DNA of 43,711 nt from Streptomyces spinosus (GCF_020400655.1 NZ_JAINRC010000035.1:1-43711); one strand, 5' to 3'. Counted from the first letter of the stretch, positions 1 through 8,907 are shown. Numbers and translations: made by a program. Notes: generated from the sequence alone by a model not told the origin.

Positions 1-1
1 C

Positions 2-118
2 GCCGACTGGCAGACCAACCCGGCCACCCAGATCAAGTGGGGCCTGAACTACATGAACAGCGTCTACGGCAGCCCCTGCCAGGCCTGGACGTTCTGGCAG
101 GCCAACCACTGGTACTGA
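2..118 (+). CDS. C-terminal end of a secreted transglycosylase SLT-domain protein (partial)
   Basis: The window opens inside a gene; only the last 38 codons are present, ending in TGA. The residues (ADWQTNPATQIKWGLNYMNS, then YGSPCQAWTFWQANHWY) match the end of the lysozyme-like SLT domain of small secreted Streptomyces transglycosylases. In that family the final Trp/Tyr-rich tail and one cysteine are conserved and the protein ends at HWY. The inferred role is cleavage of cell-wall peptidoglycan outside the cell. The N-terminus, signal peptide and catalytic glutamate lie outside the window. A strong hairpin follows the stop. Confidence 0.85.
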   Translation, partial: ADWQTNPATQIKWGLNYMNSVYGSPCQAWTFWQANHWY

Positions 119-145
119 GGCCCGTCGGGCGAGCGGGACGGCACC

Positions 146-180
146 TCGCGTGCGTCGGCCTTCCGGGCGGACGCACGCGA
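146..180. terminator. Hairpin terminator after the SLT gene
   Basis: Perfect 11-bp arms TCGCGTGCGTC and GACGCACGCGA are separated by 13 bases, 28 bases after the transglycosylase stop. There is no T-run, as is usual for streptomycete terminators. It lies between the SLT gene and the convergent minus-strand gene and could serve both. Confidence 0.6.
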
Positions 181-249
181 ACCACGTGAGACCACCGCTC
201 GTTCCCGTAACGGAGGAGTCCCGGCCCCCGCCCGCCGGGAAGCCCCGCC

Positions 250-633
250 TCAGGGGGTGGACGTCGCTATGGCCACGGAACCGGACTGGGACCTGGGCGT
301 CTTCGCTCCCGGCTTCTTCGGGGCGATCGTGCGCGGGTCGACCGCTTCTCCCGGCGCTCCCTCGCGGTACAGGCCGTCGGGCAGGCTGTCACGGTCATGG
401 GGCAGCAGGAAGAACACCCGGCGCTTGTACAGGCCGCTGTCCGGGTCCGGGGAGGCGTCCTCGTCCAGCAGCGCGTACCCGACCATACGGCCGTCGCGCG
501 CGTACGGCGGCTTGGTGTTGCGCCGCCTCGTCTTGTCCAGCGCCTGACGGACGTAGTCGAGCCGTTCGAGGTTCTCCAGCCACACCACCTCGGCCTCGTG
601 GATGAGGTCGCTCTCGGTCAACAGCGAACTCAT
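250..633 (-). CDS. Small hypothetical protein of the replication-gene cluster
   Basis: Predicted 127-aa acidic/basic protein starting MSSLLTESDLIHEAEVVWLE. The ATG at 633 was chosen because AAGGAGAGG precedes it at good spacing; the longer open frame upstream has no such site. Residues 1-30 look helical, the middle holds a conserved-looking segment around YALLDEDASPDPDSGLYKRR followed by FFLLPHD, and the last 30 residues are Pro/Lys/Ser-rich and probably disordered. I recognise no family. It lies 200 bp downstream of the primase-helicase pair on the same strand, so it may be a small accessory protein of the same mobile element. No catalytic motif is visible. Confidence 0.6.
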   Translation of the reverse strand: MSSLLTESDLIHEAEVVWLENLERLDYVRQALDKTRRRNTKPPYARDGRMVGYALLDEDASPDPDSGLYKRRVFFLLPHDRDSLPDGLYREGAPGEAVDPRTIAPKKPGAKTPRSQSGSVAIATSTP

Positions 634-835
634 GGCTGCAGCCTCTCCTTCGTCGGCGTGCTCCCCGGCCATGGGACATGGCCGGGCATCTGTCCGTGTC
701 GCTCCGGCCCGCCCTTCCCCGGGGGACGGGCCGCTTCTCGGGGGCTCACCGCATTCGGGGCCCGCCCACCATCGTAGAGCGCACTCCGACGACCGTGTAG
801 GCCACGTGGTGGAGAGAGCAGACAAACGGAGGCCG

Positions 836-2386
836 TCATGAGTGCTCCAATAGGGCGATGCCAGGATAATATTTCCGGCCATTTGACTTGATCATGTCGG
901 CGGGTGAGGCCACGCCCACCTCCTGGCGGACGCGGTTGGCGAAGGCCCGGGGTGTCGCGGGCCGGATCCCCTCGCCGGCGTTGCACCACGAGCTGTACTC
1001 CGAGTAGAGGAGCCCCTGCTCCACCCGCAGGTCCTTCCCCTCGCCGTCACGCGTGCAGCACTCGGCGAGGAAACGGCCGATGTGGTCCTCGGTGGTGGCG
1101 TAGGCCGTCGTCGCGATACGGACCCTGTCGGGGCCTTCCAGCGGATCCCTGGTACGCAGGTAGCGCTGTGCCCCCTCGATGAGCCAGTGCAGGATTCCCG
1201 GCCCCTCGTCACGGACCAGTTCGAAGGCCAGGTTGTCGATCCTGCGGTGCGCCGGAACCGTCCGGGTGAAGGGCAGCAGCCGGATGCGCCGCCAGAACGC
1301 GAAGCCGCCCGTGGACACCTCCGGGCGGTGGTTGCCCAGCAGCCACAGGTGGTGGGTCGGGGTGAACGAGAAGTAGTCCTGCCGCATACGGCGGGCCTTG
1401 ATCTTGTCGCCGCCCGTCAGGAGGCGGACGCGCGCCTCGTCGAACTTGTCGTTCGGCTTCAGCTCGCTGCACACCACCAGGCGGCGCCCGTGCAGTTCGG
1501 TCAGCTCGGTGGAGTGCTCCGAGAAGGCCCCACGGTCCATCAGGAAGCCGGGCGGAGCCGCGTCCGCGTAGTCACCGAGGATCTGGATCATGATGTCGAG
1601 CAGCACCGACTTGCCGTTCTTGCCCTCGCCGTGCAGGAAGGGCAGCACCTGCGCGCCCACGTCGCCGGTGATGGAGTAGCCGAGCAGCAGGTGCAGGAAG
1701 TCGATCATCTCCCGGCCCTCGTCGTCCTCGCCGAAGGTGTCGGCGAGGAACCGGTGCCAGCGCGGGGTCTCCATGGCCTGCGGGGCGACACTGGTGGCAC
1801 GGGAGTGGAAGTCACGGGTGGGGTCCGGCTTGCGGAGGTGCCCGCTGTGCAGGTCGACCACTCCGACGGGAGTGCACAGGGCGTACGGGTCCCCGTCCAG
1901 CCTGTCAGGGGCGACCGAGATGTCCGGTGAGGCCTTCGCCTGGGTGAGGAGCGCCTTCAGACCGGTGGTGGACAACGTGCGCCGCTTGTGGTTCGCCAGT
2001 TCCCGGTCGCTGAAGACGCCCCGCGGGTCGGTGGCCGGCATGTCCTCCGCCATCTCCCCCGCGGCCCACAGCGCGGCCTTCTCCCCTCCCCCGCGCTTCC
2101 ACCGGTAGCCGTCCCAGGCGAACCAGCCCAGTCCCTCCACGTGCCGGAACTGATCACGGTGCATCTGCACGAACAGGCGGGCGTTTCCCCGGTCCGAGAG
2201 GGAAGGAGGCAACAAGGGAACCGAGGAGGCGGCTCCGCCGCCGAACGACGCCACAGGGGCGTTGACGAAGCCCTGCGCGGGCAGACGTGCGGGCGCGGCC
2301 ACCACTTCCACCGTCTCCAGGTCGAGCATCTGCTGAGCGGCGGCCTGCGGATCAAAACGCGGTGAGCCTTCGGCACTGCTGCTCAT
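836..2386 (-). CDS. Phage/plasmid P4-type primase C-terminal SF3 helicase
   Basis: 516-aa replication helicase of the D5/P4 type. After a Pro-rich N-terminal 70 residues comes a D5_N-like region (about 70-230). The superfamily 3 helicase core follows: Walker A GEGKNGKS at 253-260, a Walker B-like RRLVVCSEL at 301-309, motif C LWLLGNHRP at 347-355 and arginines near 366-369. The C-terminal 80 residues look like a winged-helix tail. SF3 helicases load at and unwind plasmid or phage origins. The ATG overlaps the stop of the upstream primase gene (ATGA), so the two are translationally coupled and probably act together. In many phages both activities sit in one polypeptide; here they are split. 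Confidence 0.88.
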   Translation of the reverse strand: MSSSAEGSPRFDPQAAAQQMLDLETVEVVAAPARLPAQGFVNAPVASFGGGAASSVPLLPPSLSDRGNARLFVQMHRDQFRHVEGLGWFAWDGYRWKRGGGEKAALWAAGEMAEDMPATDPRGVFSDRELANHKRRTLSTTGLKALLTQAKASPDISVAPDRLDGDPYALCTPVGVVDLHSGHLRKPDPTRDFHSRATSVAPQAMETPRWHRFLADTFGEDDEGREMIDFLHLLLGYSITGDVGAQVLPFLHGEGKNGKSVLLDIMIQILGDYADAAPPGFLMDRGAFSEHSTELTELHGRRLVVCSELKPNDKFDEARVRLLTGGDKIKARRMRQDYFSFTPTHHLWLLGNHRPEVSTGGFAFWRRIRLLPFTRTVPAHRRIDNLAFELVRDEGPGILHWLIEGAQRYLRTRDPLEGPDRVRIATTAYATTEDHIGRFLAECCTRDGEGKDLRVEQGLLYSEYSSWCNAGEGIRPATPRAFANRVRQEVGVASPADMIKSNGRKYYPGIALLEHS

Positions 2387-3522
2387 GGACGTCCTTTGAG
2401 GTGAAGAGGGCGGACGGACCCTACGGCAAGGGCGTCGTCGACGATCTTTTCATTCCTGGTCTGCTGCCACGGCCGGGCGTAGGAAGCGACACGGACAAGT
2501 CGGTCACGAATGGTGGCGTGGTCGAGATGGCCCGCGCCGACCAGGCCTCCGGCCGTGTACGCGGCGCGGTTGAGCTTCTCGGTGAACCCCGTGCCCTCGG
2601 GGGCGGCCGCACACTCCGCGACACTGGCGATCAGAGGATCGAGCAGCCGCTCCGCCGAGGCGGCTCGCCGCTGCGACCGCGTCACCGGGGCCGGAACGGC
2701 GGCCACAGCGGCCACAGCAGGGCGCTGTGACCCGAGCACGTGTCCCGTACGGCGCAACTCGCGCTGGAGCCACTCCGGGAGCACCGCAGGACGCCGGGCC
2801 GTTCCCTCCGCACGGTAGACACCCTGCGGCGTGCGGGTGCCGGGGGCGACGATGTAGCCGCCCTCGGCCCGTACGTCGACCTGCCAGGCGAGCGCGGTGT
2901 GGCGGGCGGACCCGGTCGAACACCTGTACCGCGTCGATGTGTCGGGATTGCGGTACCAGACGTGCAGACCACCTGAGGGAGTACGTACGCGCAATGTGTT
3001 CTCGTCCTCGGCAGGGGAGGTTTCACCCCGATAGGCGGCCAGGAGGGCCAGCGTGTCGAAGCCTGAGGCCAGCCCGGCGAGCTGCACCTGGTCGGGGATC
3101 GGGATGCCGGGGAGGAGCCGTCCCCGGTCCGGCACGGGGGCCTGGTGGGCATCGATGTCAATCACGACGAGTCCTGCGGGGCCGCAGGCGACTCCGACAC
3201 CGGCGGCGGGCGTGTCGGCCCACCAGCGGTCGACGAGCCCGGGATCCGTCGTGGCGGCGTGAAAGCCGTGGCAGGGGCGTCCTGCGGGCAGACAGGGGCA
3301 CTCGGCGGGTTCGTGCCGGCGCCCCGAGCAGGCGGAGCAGTTCCCCACAGGGGTCTTGCGTCCCGGTGTCAGCGGGTGGACCGGCCAGCCCTGCGCCGCA
3401 CACCAGCCCGCGACGGCTCGCGGCGACCCGTGCGCAACTCCGGCTGCACTAGGGCTGCTCTCGTCTTCGCGGCGCACGGGAATCGTCCTCGTCACTTCTG
3501 TCTGCCCGATCACTTCACACAC
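2383..3522 (-). CDS. Bifunctional primase/polymerase (Prim-Pol, archaeo-eukaryotic primase type)
   Basis: 379-aa primase-polymerase. The AEP core is recognisable: motif I VVIDIDAH at 119-126 (metal-binding Asp122/Asp124), motif II SGGLH at 183-187 and motif III DVRAEGGYIVAPGT at 216-229. A cysteine-rich loop before motif I (C62, C65, C75, C77, C84) could bind zinc. The family synthesises primers and extends DNA in plasmid, phage and integrative-element replication. The reading frame starts at GTG 3522; a GTG three codons later is also possible, with AGGTG upstream. The gene is coupled to the SF3 helicase by a 4-bp ATGA overlap. Upstream lies the GGTCCCT repeat field, which may be its origin or promoter region. 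Confidence 0.88.
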   Translation of the reverse strand: MCEVIGQTEVTRTIPVRREDESSPSAAGVAHGSPRAVAGWCAAQGWPVHPLTPGRKTPVGNCSACSGRRHEPAECPCLPAGRPCHGFHAATTDPGLVDRWWADTPAAGVGVACGPAGLVVIDIDAHQAPVPDRGRLLPGIPIPDQVQLAGLASGFDTLALLAAYRGETSPAEDENTLRVRTPSGGLHVWYRNPDTSTRYRCSTGSARHTALAWQVDVRAEGGYIVAPGTRTPQGVYRAEGTARRPAVLPEWLQRELRRTGHVLGSQRPAVAAVAAVPAPVTRSQRRAASAERLLDPLIASVAECAAAPEGTGFTEKLNRAAYTAGGLVGAGHLDHATIRDRLVRVASYARPWQQTRNEKIVDDALAVGSVRPLHLKGRP

Positions 3523-3539
3523 CTGGCGTGGGACGTTGC

Positions 3540-4500
3540 CCCCACCAGGGACCGAAGGGACTCTGATGCCAAACGAGTGTAAGGCCCGCTTACTGAAAAG
3601 GGAGTGTCTGTCTGACCCGCGTGCCGTTCTATCAGTTTCGTGGGTCCCTTGGGTCCCTGGCTAGGTGCTCCGCTCCCACCCTAGGGGCTGAAGGGACTGA
3701 ACAGCACGGTGAACTTCGCCTGCGTTTCGGGGAGGAAGCGGGCAAGGCCTGGTCCAGGGGGCGGGGCGAGGGACCAAAGGGTCCAGGGACCAACGGCCAG
3801 GGGCTGTAAATCCGGGCGGTCCCTGCTAGGGCGGGGAGCATAACCGCAGGTCAGGGCCTTACGCCTCATCTACGCAGGGACTGTAGGGACTCAACGTCGC
3901 CATTATGAGCTGTACTTGAGTGTTGTGTTGTATGCGCGCGCGTGTACGAATACATCTCTTCTCTACGTCATAATTGCGAGTTTCGGTCCCTACAGTCCCT
4001 CTCAGATCCTGTGCTAGGGCTCTGACCTGCACAAACACCAGGGACGGAAGCTCAGGGACCAAAGCAGCCGCAGTCCCTCCCGCCCCTGCGGTCAGGCCCT
4101 GCCGGCAGTTGCGTCCCTGCCGGCTTTTTTTCCTCGCCCTGCTGGCCCCTGTGGAGGTCTTGAGTCCCTTCGGCCCTTGAGTCCCTTGCCCGGACCGGAG
4201 CGGCGTCCCTGGCGACACGGCCTCGGCGAGCCGCGAAGCAGGGACTGAACCTTTTCGGTCCCTGCAACCGTTCCCTCTGAGAAGGCGTAACGTTTCTCTT
4301 CGGTCCCTGGCGGGTCGGCTCTCCAGGGCCTGACATGTCCTCAACCCGACGCAGACGGGGAGGCTCAGCCCGTCTTTGACAGGTTTTTACTGACAGAGCC
4401 CATTTGTCAACCACCCACAGCCCGCGTGTCGCAGGCACGCGCCGCCGCGAACGAGCCTCTCCCCCACCGACGGTGAGACGCTGACCGAGGGACTGTAGGC
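3540..4500. repeat. Field of GGTCCCT/AGGGACC heptads upstream of the primase operon
   Basis: I see no convincing gene here. About two dozen copies of GGTCCCT or AGTCCCT (and complements AGGGACC/AGGGACT) occur in both orientations, for example near 3546, 3642, 3651, 3692, 3769, 3785, 3818, 3875, 3885, 3985, 3994, 4053, 4071, 4161, 4239, 4257, 4302 and 4487. Several are paired 9-12 bases apart. The same heptad is phased at 12.1 kb beside the Rep-like genes. The density looks like an iteron or binding-site field for a replication protein. Spacing is irregular, so an operator or decayed origin is also possible. Confidence 0.6.
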
Positions 4501-4800
4501 CGTCCGCTGCGCGGTCCCAGGGCGGCGCGCGGCCGAGGCACCAGTGGCCGTCGAACCCCTCGTCGAGGATGCGGCGGTCAGAGGACGCTTGTCCGAACCC
4601 TGGCAAACGGGGACGAAGGCTGCGCCTGTTCGATGCTGGGCGGCGGAGGTGGACGGCGGACGGCACCTTTGACTGTCCCCCCTCCCGGGACGCCTCGTCC
4701 AGCTGGCGGACCGGACACGCTGAGAGGCGTTGGCTGGTTACGGGCTGACCGCCTGGATGTGTGTCGGCAGTGCTCTGTGTTGGCTGACGTGAGTGGGCGT

Positions 4801-4990
4801 GGGCGGAGTCGTCGATACGTCGGACCGGCTGAGCTGAAAGCTGCGTTCTGTTCTGGTGGCGGCGGGCGTCGGATCGGATCAGCGGCTGACTTCAGTGCCT
4901 GGATCGTGGAGCAATCGGCGGCGGAGCCGGCCCAACCGTTCCCCCTCGTGATTGAGTTCGTCTGTGTCTTCTGCGGCAGCGCTCTGCCTG
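4801..4990. repeat. Degenerate dispersed repeat, copy A
   Basis: This stretch resembles 9636-9960 in the same orientation. Shared blocks include GCGTCGGATCGG followed by GCGGCTGAC, and TTCGTCTG-GTCTTCT-CGGCA near the end. By eye the first 90 bases are about three-quarters identical; copy B carries roughly 100 extra bases. It adjoins the 3' side of the IS5 relic, so it may be IS flank or an old duplicated end. Confidence 0.45.
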
Positions 4991-5331
4991 TGGCGTGGAA
5001 CGTGGATCCCACCGGTGACGAGTGCGGGCCACAGCCACTCGCTGATGGCAGCGACGAGGACGGTCGCCTTGTAGCGGCCCCGCCGAGCACCGTTCTGCTG
5101 CGGCCGGCGGAACAGGTCGTAAATCCGGTTCCACGGTACGTACTCGAAGGGGACGTACCGCCCCGGAACCTCGTTCCGGACCCGGACCCGGACCCGGAGC
5201 CGTACGCCGTCGATCAGCTGCGACCGAGGCCAGACGGGCGTCCGCCCTACCTTCAGACCTTGCGGCGGCAATGGGTCAGCATCGCCCGCTGTTCCTTCGC
5301 GAGATCTCCCCGACCGATGAGCCGCGATCAT
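4879..5331 (-). pseudogene. Internally deleted IS5-family transposase relic
   Basis: Translation on the minus strand gives an N-terminal IS5-type segment (LPPQGLKVGRTPVWPRSQLI, then VPFEYVPWNRIYDLFRRPQQ). It joins directly to the family's C-terminus (RYKATVLVAAISEWLW, about 5029-5076). Intact relatives have about 150-180 residues with the DDE catalytic core between these blocks; all of that is gone. A small (GGACCC)3 expansion near 5177-5200 encodes RVRVRV inside the N-terminal part. Strong homology runs roughly 5029-5280. It cannot be an active transposase. Confidence 0.7.
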
Positions 5332-5360
5332 TCATGGCCCAAGATCCACTTTCGCTACAC

Positions 5361-5393
5361 GTCTGGAGCTATTACGGCGTAATAGCTCCAGAC
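5361..5393. repeat. 33-bp perfect palindrome with CTATTACG-G-CGTAATAG core (site 1)
   Basis: The left arm GTCTGGAGCTATTACG, a central G at 5377 and the exact complementary right arm form a 33-bp palindrome with no mismatch. The AT-rich 17-bp core recurs at 7573-7611, 8891-8907 and 10213-10229. It lies between the IS5 and IS110 relics, not at the end of an intact gene, which argues for a DNA-binding site rather than a terminator. Confidence 0.85.
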
Positions 5394-5516
5394 CTGATGG
5401 CTCCTCCGCCGCCGCTAGTTGCTGCGCAGCACCGACCCCCCGTTGTGTTTTCCACGGTCCTGCAAGAGGGCCGCTGGCCTTCGGGCCCGGCATGACTGTT
5501 CCTCCCCGTCGAAGGG

Positions 5517-6366
5517 ATGACCTGGGGTGGTGGCACCGAGGGCCTGGGAGACGTCGTTGGAGACAAGCAACTGCCCAACAGCGAGCCGAAGCTGCGGGCC
5601 GTCTTCGACAAGCCGGCCGCGGAGTTCGGCACCGTGCTGGTGATCGTGGACCAGCCCGCCTCCATCGGAGCTCTGCCCCTGACGGTCACCCGGGACGTCG
5701 GGTTGCAAGGTCGCCTACCTGCCCGGACTCTCGACGCGGCGCATCGCCGACCTCTACCCGGGTGAGGCGAAGACCGAGGCGAAGGACGCGGCCGTGATCG
5801 CGGAAGCCGCACGGACGATGCCGCACACCTGCGCTCGCTGGAACCGGCCGACGAGATCACCGCCGAGCTGACCGTACTGGTGGGCCTCGACCAGGACCTG
5901 GCGGCCGAGGCCCGCATCTCCAACCGGATACGGGGCCTGCTCACCGAGTTCCACTCCAGCCTGGAGCGTGTCCTCGGCCTGCGCCTGGACCACTCTGCCC
6001 GGCCGATCGACGTGGTCTTCGACGCCCTCGACGAGCAGACCGTTGTGGTCCCGGGCACCGGCACCCTCCCCGTTGTGATCCCATTTCTGGTCCGTTCGCA
6101 CGCGGCCGTCTGCGAACAGCGACGATCCCTGGAAACGCAGATCGGACAGCCGCTGGAGACTCACCCTCGTTCCAGGGTCTTGACGTCGCTGTCCGGCGTC
6201 GGCGTCAGGACCGCCGCTGCTTTGCTGGTCACCGTCGGCGACGGCACCAGCTTCCCTACCGCCGCCCACCTGGCCTCCTCTGCCGACCCGGCCCCGACGA
6301 CCAAGTCGTCGGGGCCCTCGATCCATGGCGAACACGCACCCAAAGGCGGCAACCGGCAGCTCGTGA
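5517..6366 (+). pseudogene. Degenerate IS110-family transposase
   Basis: Blocks typical of Streptomyces IS110 transposases appear in order but in different frames: KQLPNSEPKLRAVFDKPAAE and VDQPASIGALPLTVTRDVG (to about 5700), then VAYLPGLSTRRIADLYPGEA plus KTEAKDAAVIAEAARTMPHT, and from about 5830 DQDLAAEARISNRIRGLLTE, TVVVPGTGTLPVVIP, GVGVRTAAALLVTVGDGTSF and SIHGEHAPKGGNRQL. There are at least two frameshifts. About 45 residues are missing between the RLDH and DVVFDALDEQ blocks, and the C-terminal part after GGNRQL is lost. The last frame runs on into an IS5-like fragment. Confidence 0.8.
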
Positions 6367-6399
6367 GCGTCCCGTGTCCAGGGTCGACCTCTTCCAGAA

Positions 6400-6540
6400 C
6401 CGCAACCGTCGGCTGGCGGGACTGGACCGAGGCCGGCGTCAGGCCACGTCCGCACGCCCCTCTGCTGGACCTGGACGACTGCCCCGTCGACGCATCGCAC
6501 TCGCGACCCAGGTCGGACGTGTCCGCTTTCGCTGGCTGCA
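6400..6540 (+). pseudogene. Fragment of a second IS5-type transposase fused to the IS110 relic
   Basis: The frame carrying the IS110 C-terminal relic continues into GWRDWTEAGVRPRPHAPLLD and DASHSRPRSDVSAF. These resemble the block of IS5-family transposases around 'W-EAGV--LH--LL' and the first catalytic aspartate ('VDASHIRA'). Only this internal piece is recognisable. The fused open frame runs to 6701 and has no sign of function. Confidence 0.5.
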
Positions 6541-6653
6541 CCAGGGCCTGCTTGCAACAAGCTCACCAAGCCGGGTCGATGAAGGGACTCTCGTCGTATC
6601 ACAGCAGGTCAGCCGCCCCGCCATGCTGTTCGACTCGCCGACACCGGAGACGA

Positions 6654-6668
6654 TTCACAGTCTGTGAA
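6654..6668. promoter_or_regulatory. 15-bp palindrome TTCACAG-T-CTGTGAA, likely operator of the 6698 gene
   Basis: A perfect odd-centred palindrome lies 29 bases upstream of the ATG at 6698, where an operator overlapping a transcription start would be expected. The downstream gene encodes a putative DNA-binding protein, so autoregulation is a reasonable inference. Confidence 0.5.
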
Positions 6669-6697
6669 ACGGCGTTCGGGCGGGGCAGGATGTGCGT

Positions 6698-7558
6698 ATG
6701 AAGAAGCGCGTGCGAAGTGCGAGCCGCCCTACAAAACCGCTGGTCAAGGCTCCTATGCGGATCGGTCCCCTTGATGCTCCGGCCGTCGTCGGTGAACTAC
6801 GCAAGATGCACGAGAACGCGGAAGACCCGGACGTGGAACGCATGCCTGCCGATGACGAACTGTTCGGTGCGCTCGTGTATGCCGAGAAGCACGTGCAGGC
6901 GTTGCGGGGACAGCCACCTGAAGTGCAGCGTGCCGCGGCGCTGAGGCGTGTGCAGCTCTGGGAGTACCTCCGTGAGCAGACCGAGGTCCACCAGGCGCGA
7001 GCAGTGGACGACGCCCGCCGAGCGGGAGCCCAGTGGATCGAGTTGGCTCCCGCGTTGGCTGTCGGCGCACCGAACGCCGCCTACAACAAGGCGAAGCGAC
7101 TGAAAGCCGTCCAGCTCATCGATGGAACGCCTCAGGCCAAACCTGTACGTCGGACGCCTGAGGCGGTCCTCGATGCTGAGCGACGGATCGCCTTGGAGGA
7201 GGCCGCCGAGCGTCGCGCCCAGGAGGCGGCGCAACGGCGGCATGAGCTGTTGGTCCCGGTGGTCACCCGTCTGCTGGAGCAGCGCGAGTCCTTGCAGCGC
7301 GACGAGGATGCCGACTACTGGTTGGAGGAGATCGAGGCGGTACTCCCCCATTGCCGGACTCCGCTGCAGATGGTGAGCCTCAACCGCTATCTCGACGCAG
7401 CCCTGCGGGCTCTGCTCAAGCTGGGGAAGCGGACGGGCCGTTCACCGGCGTTGACAGATGAGGCTCGCCTGGCTTTGGCCGCTGCGGTGGAACTACAGAA
7501 GGGACCGGGGGCCAGTAACGAACTCGACTCCCCCGGCGCCGTCCCGCACGGCGCGTGA
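6698..7558 (+). CDS. Putative DNA-binding protein, family not recognised
   Basis: 286-aa intact protein, the only clearly intact gene inside the IS graveyard. ATG 6698 was chosen because AGGA sits 7 bases upstream; an in-frame GTG at 6692 lacks this spacing. A basic N-terminus (MKKRVRSASRPTKPL) is followed by helices. A helix-turn-helix-like segment lies around 103-136 (DDARRAGAQWIELAPALAV, then NAAYNKAKRLK), a charged Ala/Arg/Glu coiled-coil-like stretch around 155-200, and a helical C-terminus ends about 275. A 15-bp palindrome lies upstream, and a 39-bp palindrome starts 14 bases after the stop. I infer a plasmid-borne regulator, partition or replication-control protein that may bind one of these palindromes. 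No enzymatic motif is visible. Confidence 0.75.
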   Translation: MKKRVRSASRPTKPLVKAPMRIGPLDAPAVVGELRKMHENAEDPDVERMPADDELFGALVYAEKHVQALRGQPPEVQRAAALRRVQLWEYLREQTEVHQARAVDDARRAGAQWIELAPALAVGAPNAAYNKAKRLKAVQLIDGTPQAKPVRRTPEAVLDAERRIALEEAAERRAQEAAQRRHELLVPVVTRLLEQRESLQRDEDADYWLEEIEAVLPHCRTPLQMVSLNRYLDAALRALLKLGKRTGRSPALTDEARLALAAAVELQKGPGASNELDSPGAVPHGA

Positions 7559-7572
7559 GCGTCACTTCGTTC

Positions 7573-7611
7573 AGGGCCTCCAACTATTACGCCGTAATAG
7601 TTGGAGGCCCT
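7573..7611. repeat. 39-bp perfect palindrome with CTATTACG-C-CGTAATAG core (site 2)
   Basis: Arms of 19 bases (AGGGCCTCCAACTATTACG and its complement) flank a central C at 7592. It begins 14 bases after the stop of the 6698 gene and could double as a transcription terminator hairpin. The core is shared with three sites that do not follow genes, which favours a protein-binding role. Confidence 0.85.
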
Positions 7612-8139
7612 CGAAGCCGGGCAGGCAGGCACTTACCTGATTCATGCTGGCGAGGCATCGATCCCGGATGATCAAGCACGCGGAGCACCAGCCCCATCGC
7701 CCGCCCGACGTCTCACAGCTGCGGGACCGCTCAGGAAGGATGCCTCGAAGTGCTTCATGCGGACGCGGGACATGGGCCCGCCCCAGCGCTACTCCCCCGC
7801 TTCAGAAGCAACGGCAGTGCTCACCGCGCGCGTGTCCCGGGCCGGTTTGGTGCTGCTGCAACGGCGCCCCTCCTGACGCCTCGCTCCCCCGGCCGGCTCT
7901 CGGTTCGGGACCGTGTTGCACTGGCTGGCGGTGGCCTGCGCAATGTGCCAGCCAGGTGGTAGGTGCTCGGGCGTGACCGCTCGACACCGACTGCGGGACT
8001 GGTTCGATGCTGGGATCTGGCCCTCCCTGGACACGGCACCCCGTCCGCCATCACCCTCCGGCCAAACGGCTGCCAGCTCAAGCGGTCAACGCATCAGCGC
8101 TGCTCGGTAGGTCAGCGGAGATCTCTGTCAGAGTGCGAT
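7612..8139. other. Stretch without a recognisable gene
   Basis: No open frame here has a supported start, codon bias or recognisable motif on either strand. Given the neighbours it is probably decayed mobile-element DNA. The right end may include the eroded tail of the IS30 relic. Confidence 0.5.
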
Positions 8140-8640
8140 ACCTGCCGTGGGTTGTGCGGCTTGCGGAGGTAGATCGGTATCCCCGTCTCGGCGGTGATGG
8201 CCGGTGCTCGGTCATCTCGCGGCCCTGGCACCTGGTGAGCGTTCGCCGTAGCCGGGGCGGGATGCTGAGAAGACTTTTGGTGAGTTGTGGAGTGACCTGC
8301 TCAGCCCCGTCCTGCGATCTGCTCGGGTGACCGGCACAGAGCGGGCTTGGCCTCTGCCGGTGCGGGTGGAGCGGGCCGCTGGGCTAGTTTGGTCTGCTTG
8401 GGACGACGCCCGTGTCCGTAGGCGGCCGTATCGGCCGTGGCAGCTTGGTAGGGGTCCCGGCCGGCGTTGCGGGCGGTCTCGCGAGAGACGGTCAAAGGGG
8501 AACCGGGTCGGTCGCTTGGCCAGATGCCGGGCCGGTTCCCCGGCGGCGATGCCGCGGGATGTCTTCTCGCGCCCGCTGCTGCTTGGATGCAGCTCTGACC
8601 GCGCCTGCGGGCCGAGACGGGCGCTGCCGCCTCGGCCCGC
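8140..8640 (-). pseudogene. Internally deleted, frameshifted IS30-family transposase
   Basis: Minus-strand fragments match the IS30 N-terminal helix-turn-helix region: REKTSRGIAAGEPARHLAKR in one frame, then in another PLTVSRETARNAGRDPY, GRRPKQTKLAQRP and SPEQIAGRG. After a gap equal to roughly 150-200 missing residues, the segment corresponding to the family's 'TLTWDQG-EM' block appears (TLTRCQGREMTEH). It is followed in a third frame by AITAETGIPIYLRKPHNPRQ, matching 'ATGVPVYFCDPHSPWQRG'. Three frames are needed and the DDE core is mostly absent. Confidence 0.7.
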
Positions 8641-8890
8641 AGGAAGCGATGGGCATGGTGCATGGGCGCCCCGAGCGGCCACCCGGTCGACCCGAACGAT
8701 TGCCCCTCACGCCAACCTCTCCTCCACATCTCGTCCGACGGGTCAGAGAGCACCGCGTTGAGTCTCCGAAGGCCACGCGGAGTTCTGGTTGGCTTTGGGA
8801 GTCACCAGGCCTGGCCCGGCCCTGATCGCTCGGACGGTACGACGCGTGTCGTGTCCCCGTGGAGCTTCAGACGCCGCATCCGCTGTCGAC

Positions 8891-8907
8891 CTATTACGGC
8901 GTAATAG
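8891..8907. repeat. 17-bp palindrome CTATTACG-G-CGTAATAG (site 3)
   Basis: The exact 17-bp core, centre G at 8899. The flanks are not symmetric here; the right-hand CTCC is shared with site 1. It lies in non-coding DNA between the IS30 and IS481 relics. Confidence 0.85.

Noticed and set aside
4633..5382. Long plus-strand open frame opposite the IS5 relic
   Set aside because: Its residues are low-complexity antisense products of the IS5 remnant, with a PDPDPDPEP stretch from the GGACCC expansion; no family motif or supported start.
7573..7611. 39-bp palindrome as a simple terminator
   Set aside because: It could terminate the 6698 gene, but its core recurs at three sites not following intact genes and there is no T-run, so a binding-site role fits better.
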